DNA of 64,000 bases from an uncultured Cohaesibacter sp. (lineage in GTDB: Bacteria; Pseudomonadota; Alphaproteobacteria; Rhizobiales; Cohaesibacteraceae), in contig NZ_OY781114.1 of assembly GCF_963676485.1 (NCBI RefSeq), positions 3,798,501 to 3,862,500 on the forward strand, given 5' to 3'. Made by a program: the position numbers and the translations under genes. The first letter of the stretch is position 1, and the number at the start of each line of letters is the position of its first letter. The notes beneath the pieces are model-generated. The model ran no database searches, was not told the origin of the DNA, and worked only from the letters and a program-made list of their open reading frames with translations. Of the stretch, positions 63,783 to 64,000 are shown in pieces.

Positions 63783-64000
63783 ATGAAGAGTGATTTACGT
63801 GTTGCGATCATTGTCAATCCAGAGATGCCCGTTGGTCTGATTGCCAATACGGCCAGTGCCATCGCAATCGGGTTGGGTGCCAATCAACAGACGCTGGCCG
63901 CGCGCCGCCTTACCGACAATGAGGGCCGGACGATTGATGTCAGCTCTTGTTTGCCTGTTCCTATTTTGCAGGCCCCACAGGAGACGATTGGAGCCTTGAT
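63783..64000 (+). CDS. DUF2000 family protein, N-terminal part (cut by window end)
   Basis: The first 72 codons of a protein of the DUF2000 family: LRVAIIVNPEMPVGLIANTASAIAIGLGANQQ then SSCLPVPILQAPQE. The rest lies beyond the window. AAAGGAG precedes the ATG. It is divergent from an Lrp regulator, so it is a likely target. Function unknown to me. Confidence 0.8.
   Translation, partial: MKSDLRVAIIVNPEMPVGLIANTASAIAIGLGANQQTLAARRLTDNEGRTIDVSSCLPVPILQAPQETIGAL

Overview
The window is a contiguous stretch of alphaproteobacterial chromosome with moderate G+C and dense, mostly core genes. The order dinB, DUF3572, divK, pleD, rpmG, Nudix, rnr, topA, dprA, plsY, pyrC, pyrB, ruvX, gatCAB matches what I know of Hyphomicrobiales (Rhizobiales). 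The DivK/PleD pair, DUF1489, the TimB-type J-protein and the OpgG/OpgH/OpgC set fit the same order. Genus is not decidable by eye. UbiT/UbiU/UbiV behind an FNR-type box suggests a facultatively anaerobic or microaerobic lifestyle.

Layout. 1-7.7 kb: end of an MgtE Mg2+ transporter, small enzymes, a BigR/SqrR-type sulfur-sensing repressor with its rhodanese, an epimerase, DUF1489, and a VWA-like protein with a membrane J-protein. 7.7-16.7 kb: D,D-carboxypeptidase with SPOR domain, ClpS-ClpA, TrkH, AzlCD, HIT protein. 16.8-24.6 kb: FemAB-like acyltransferase, RidA, Pol IV, DUF3572, DivK-PleD, a roughly 0.9 kb gene-free region with strong RNA secondary structure, L33, Nudix. 24.6-36.5 kb: leftward block of RNase R, topoisomerase I, DprA, PlsY, a degenerate dihydroorotase, PyrB, AEC permease, RuvX. 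36.9-45.5 kb: rightward GGDEF-EAL protein, GatC, GatA, a chorismate-mutase-like protein, GatB, NnrU-family protein behind a large perfect inverted repeat, GST, Sel1-like protein. 45.6-48.2 kb: leftward ubiT-ubiU-ubiV. 48.7-58.5 kb: GuaB, leftward opgG - small ORF - opgH, fasciclin, Tat-exported MsrB, ZntB, GFA protein, OpgC-like acyltransferase. 58.8-64 kb: RsmB-type methyltransferase, MarR regulator, GuaA, Lrp regulator divergent from a DUF2000 protein.

Functional themes: cyclic-di-GMP and cell-cycle signalling (DivK, PleD, GGDEF-EAL), protein quality control (ClpAS, MsrB), purine and pyrimidine synthesis (GuaA, GuaB, PyrB with pseudo-PyrC), periplasmic glucans (OpgG, OpgH, OpgC), and O2-independent ubiquinone synthesis. 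No insertion sequence, prophage, CRISPR array, tRNA or rRNA was seen. The most interesting non-coding signals are the rod-shaped RNA candidate at about 22.96-23.17 kb, the 19-bp perfect inverted repeat at 43.3 kb, the FNR box at 48.3 kb and the palindrome in front of the sulfur repressor.
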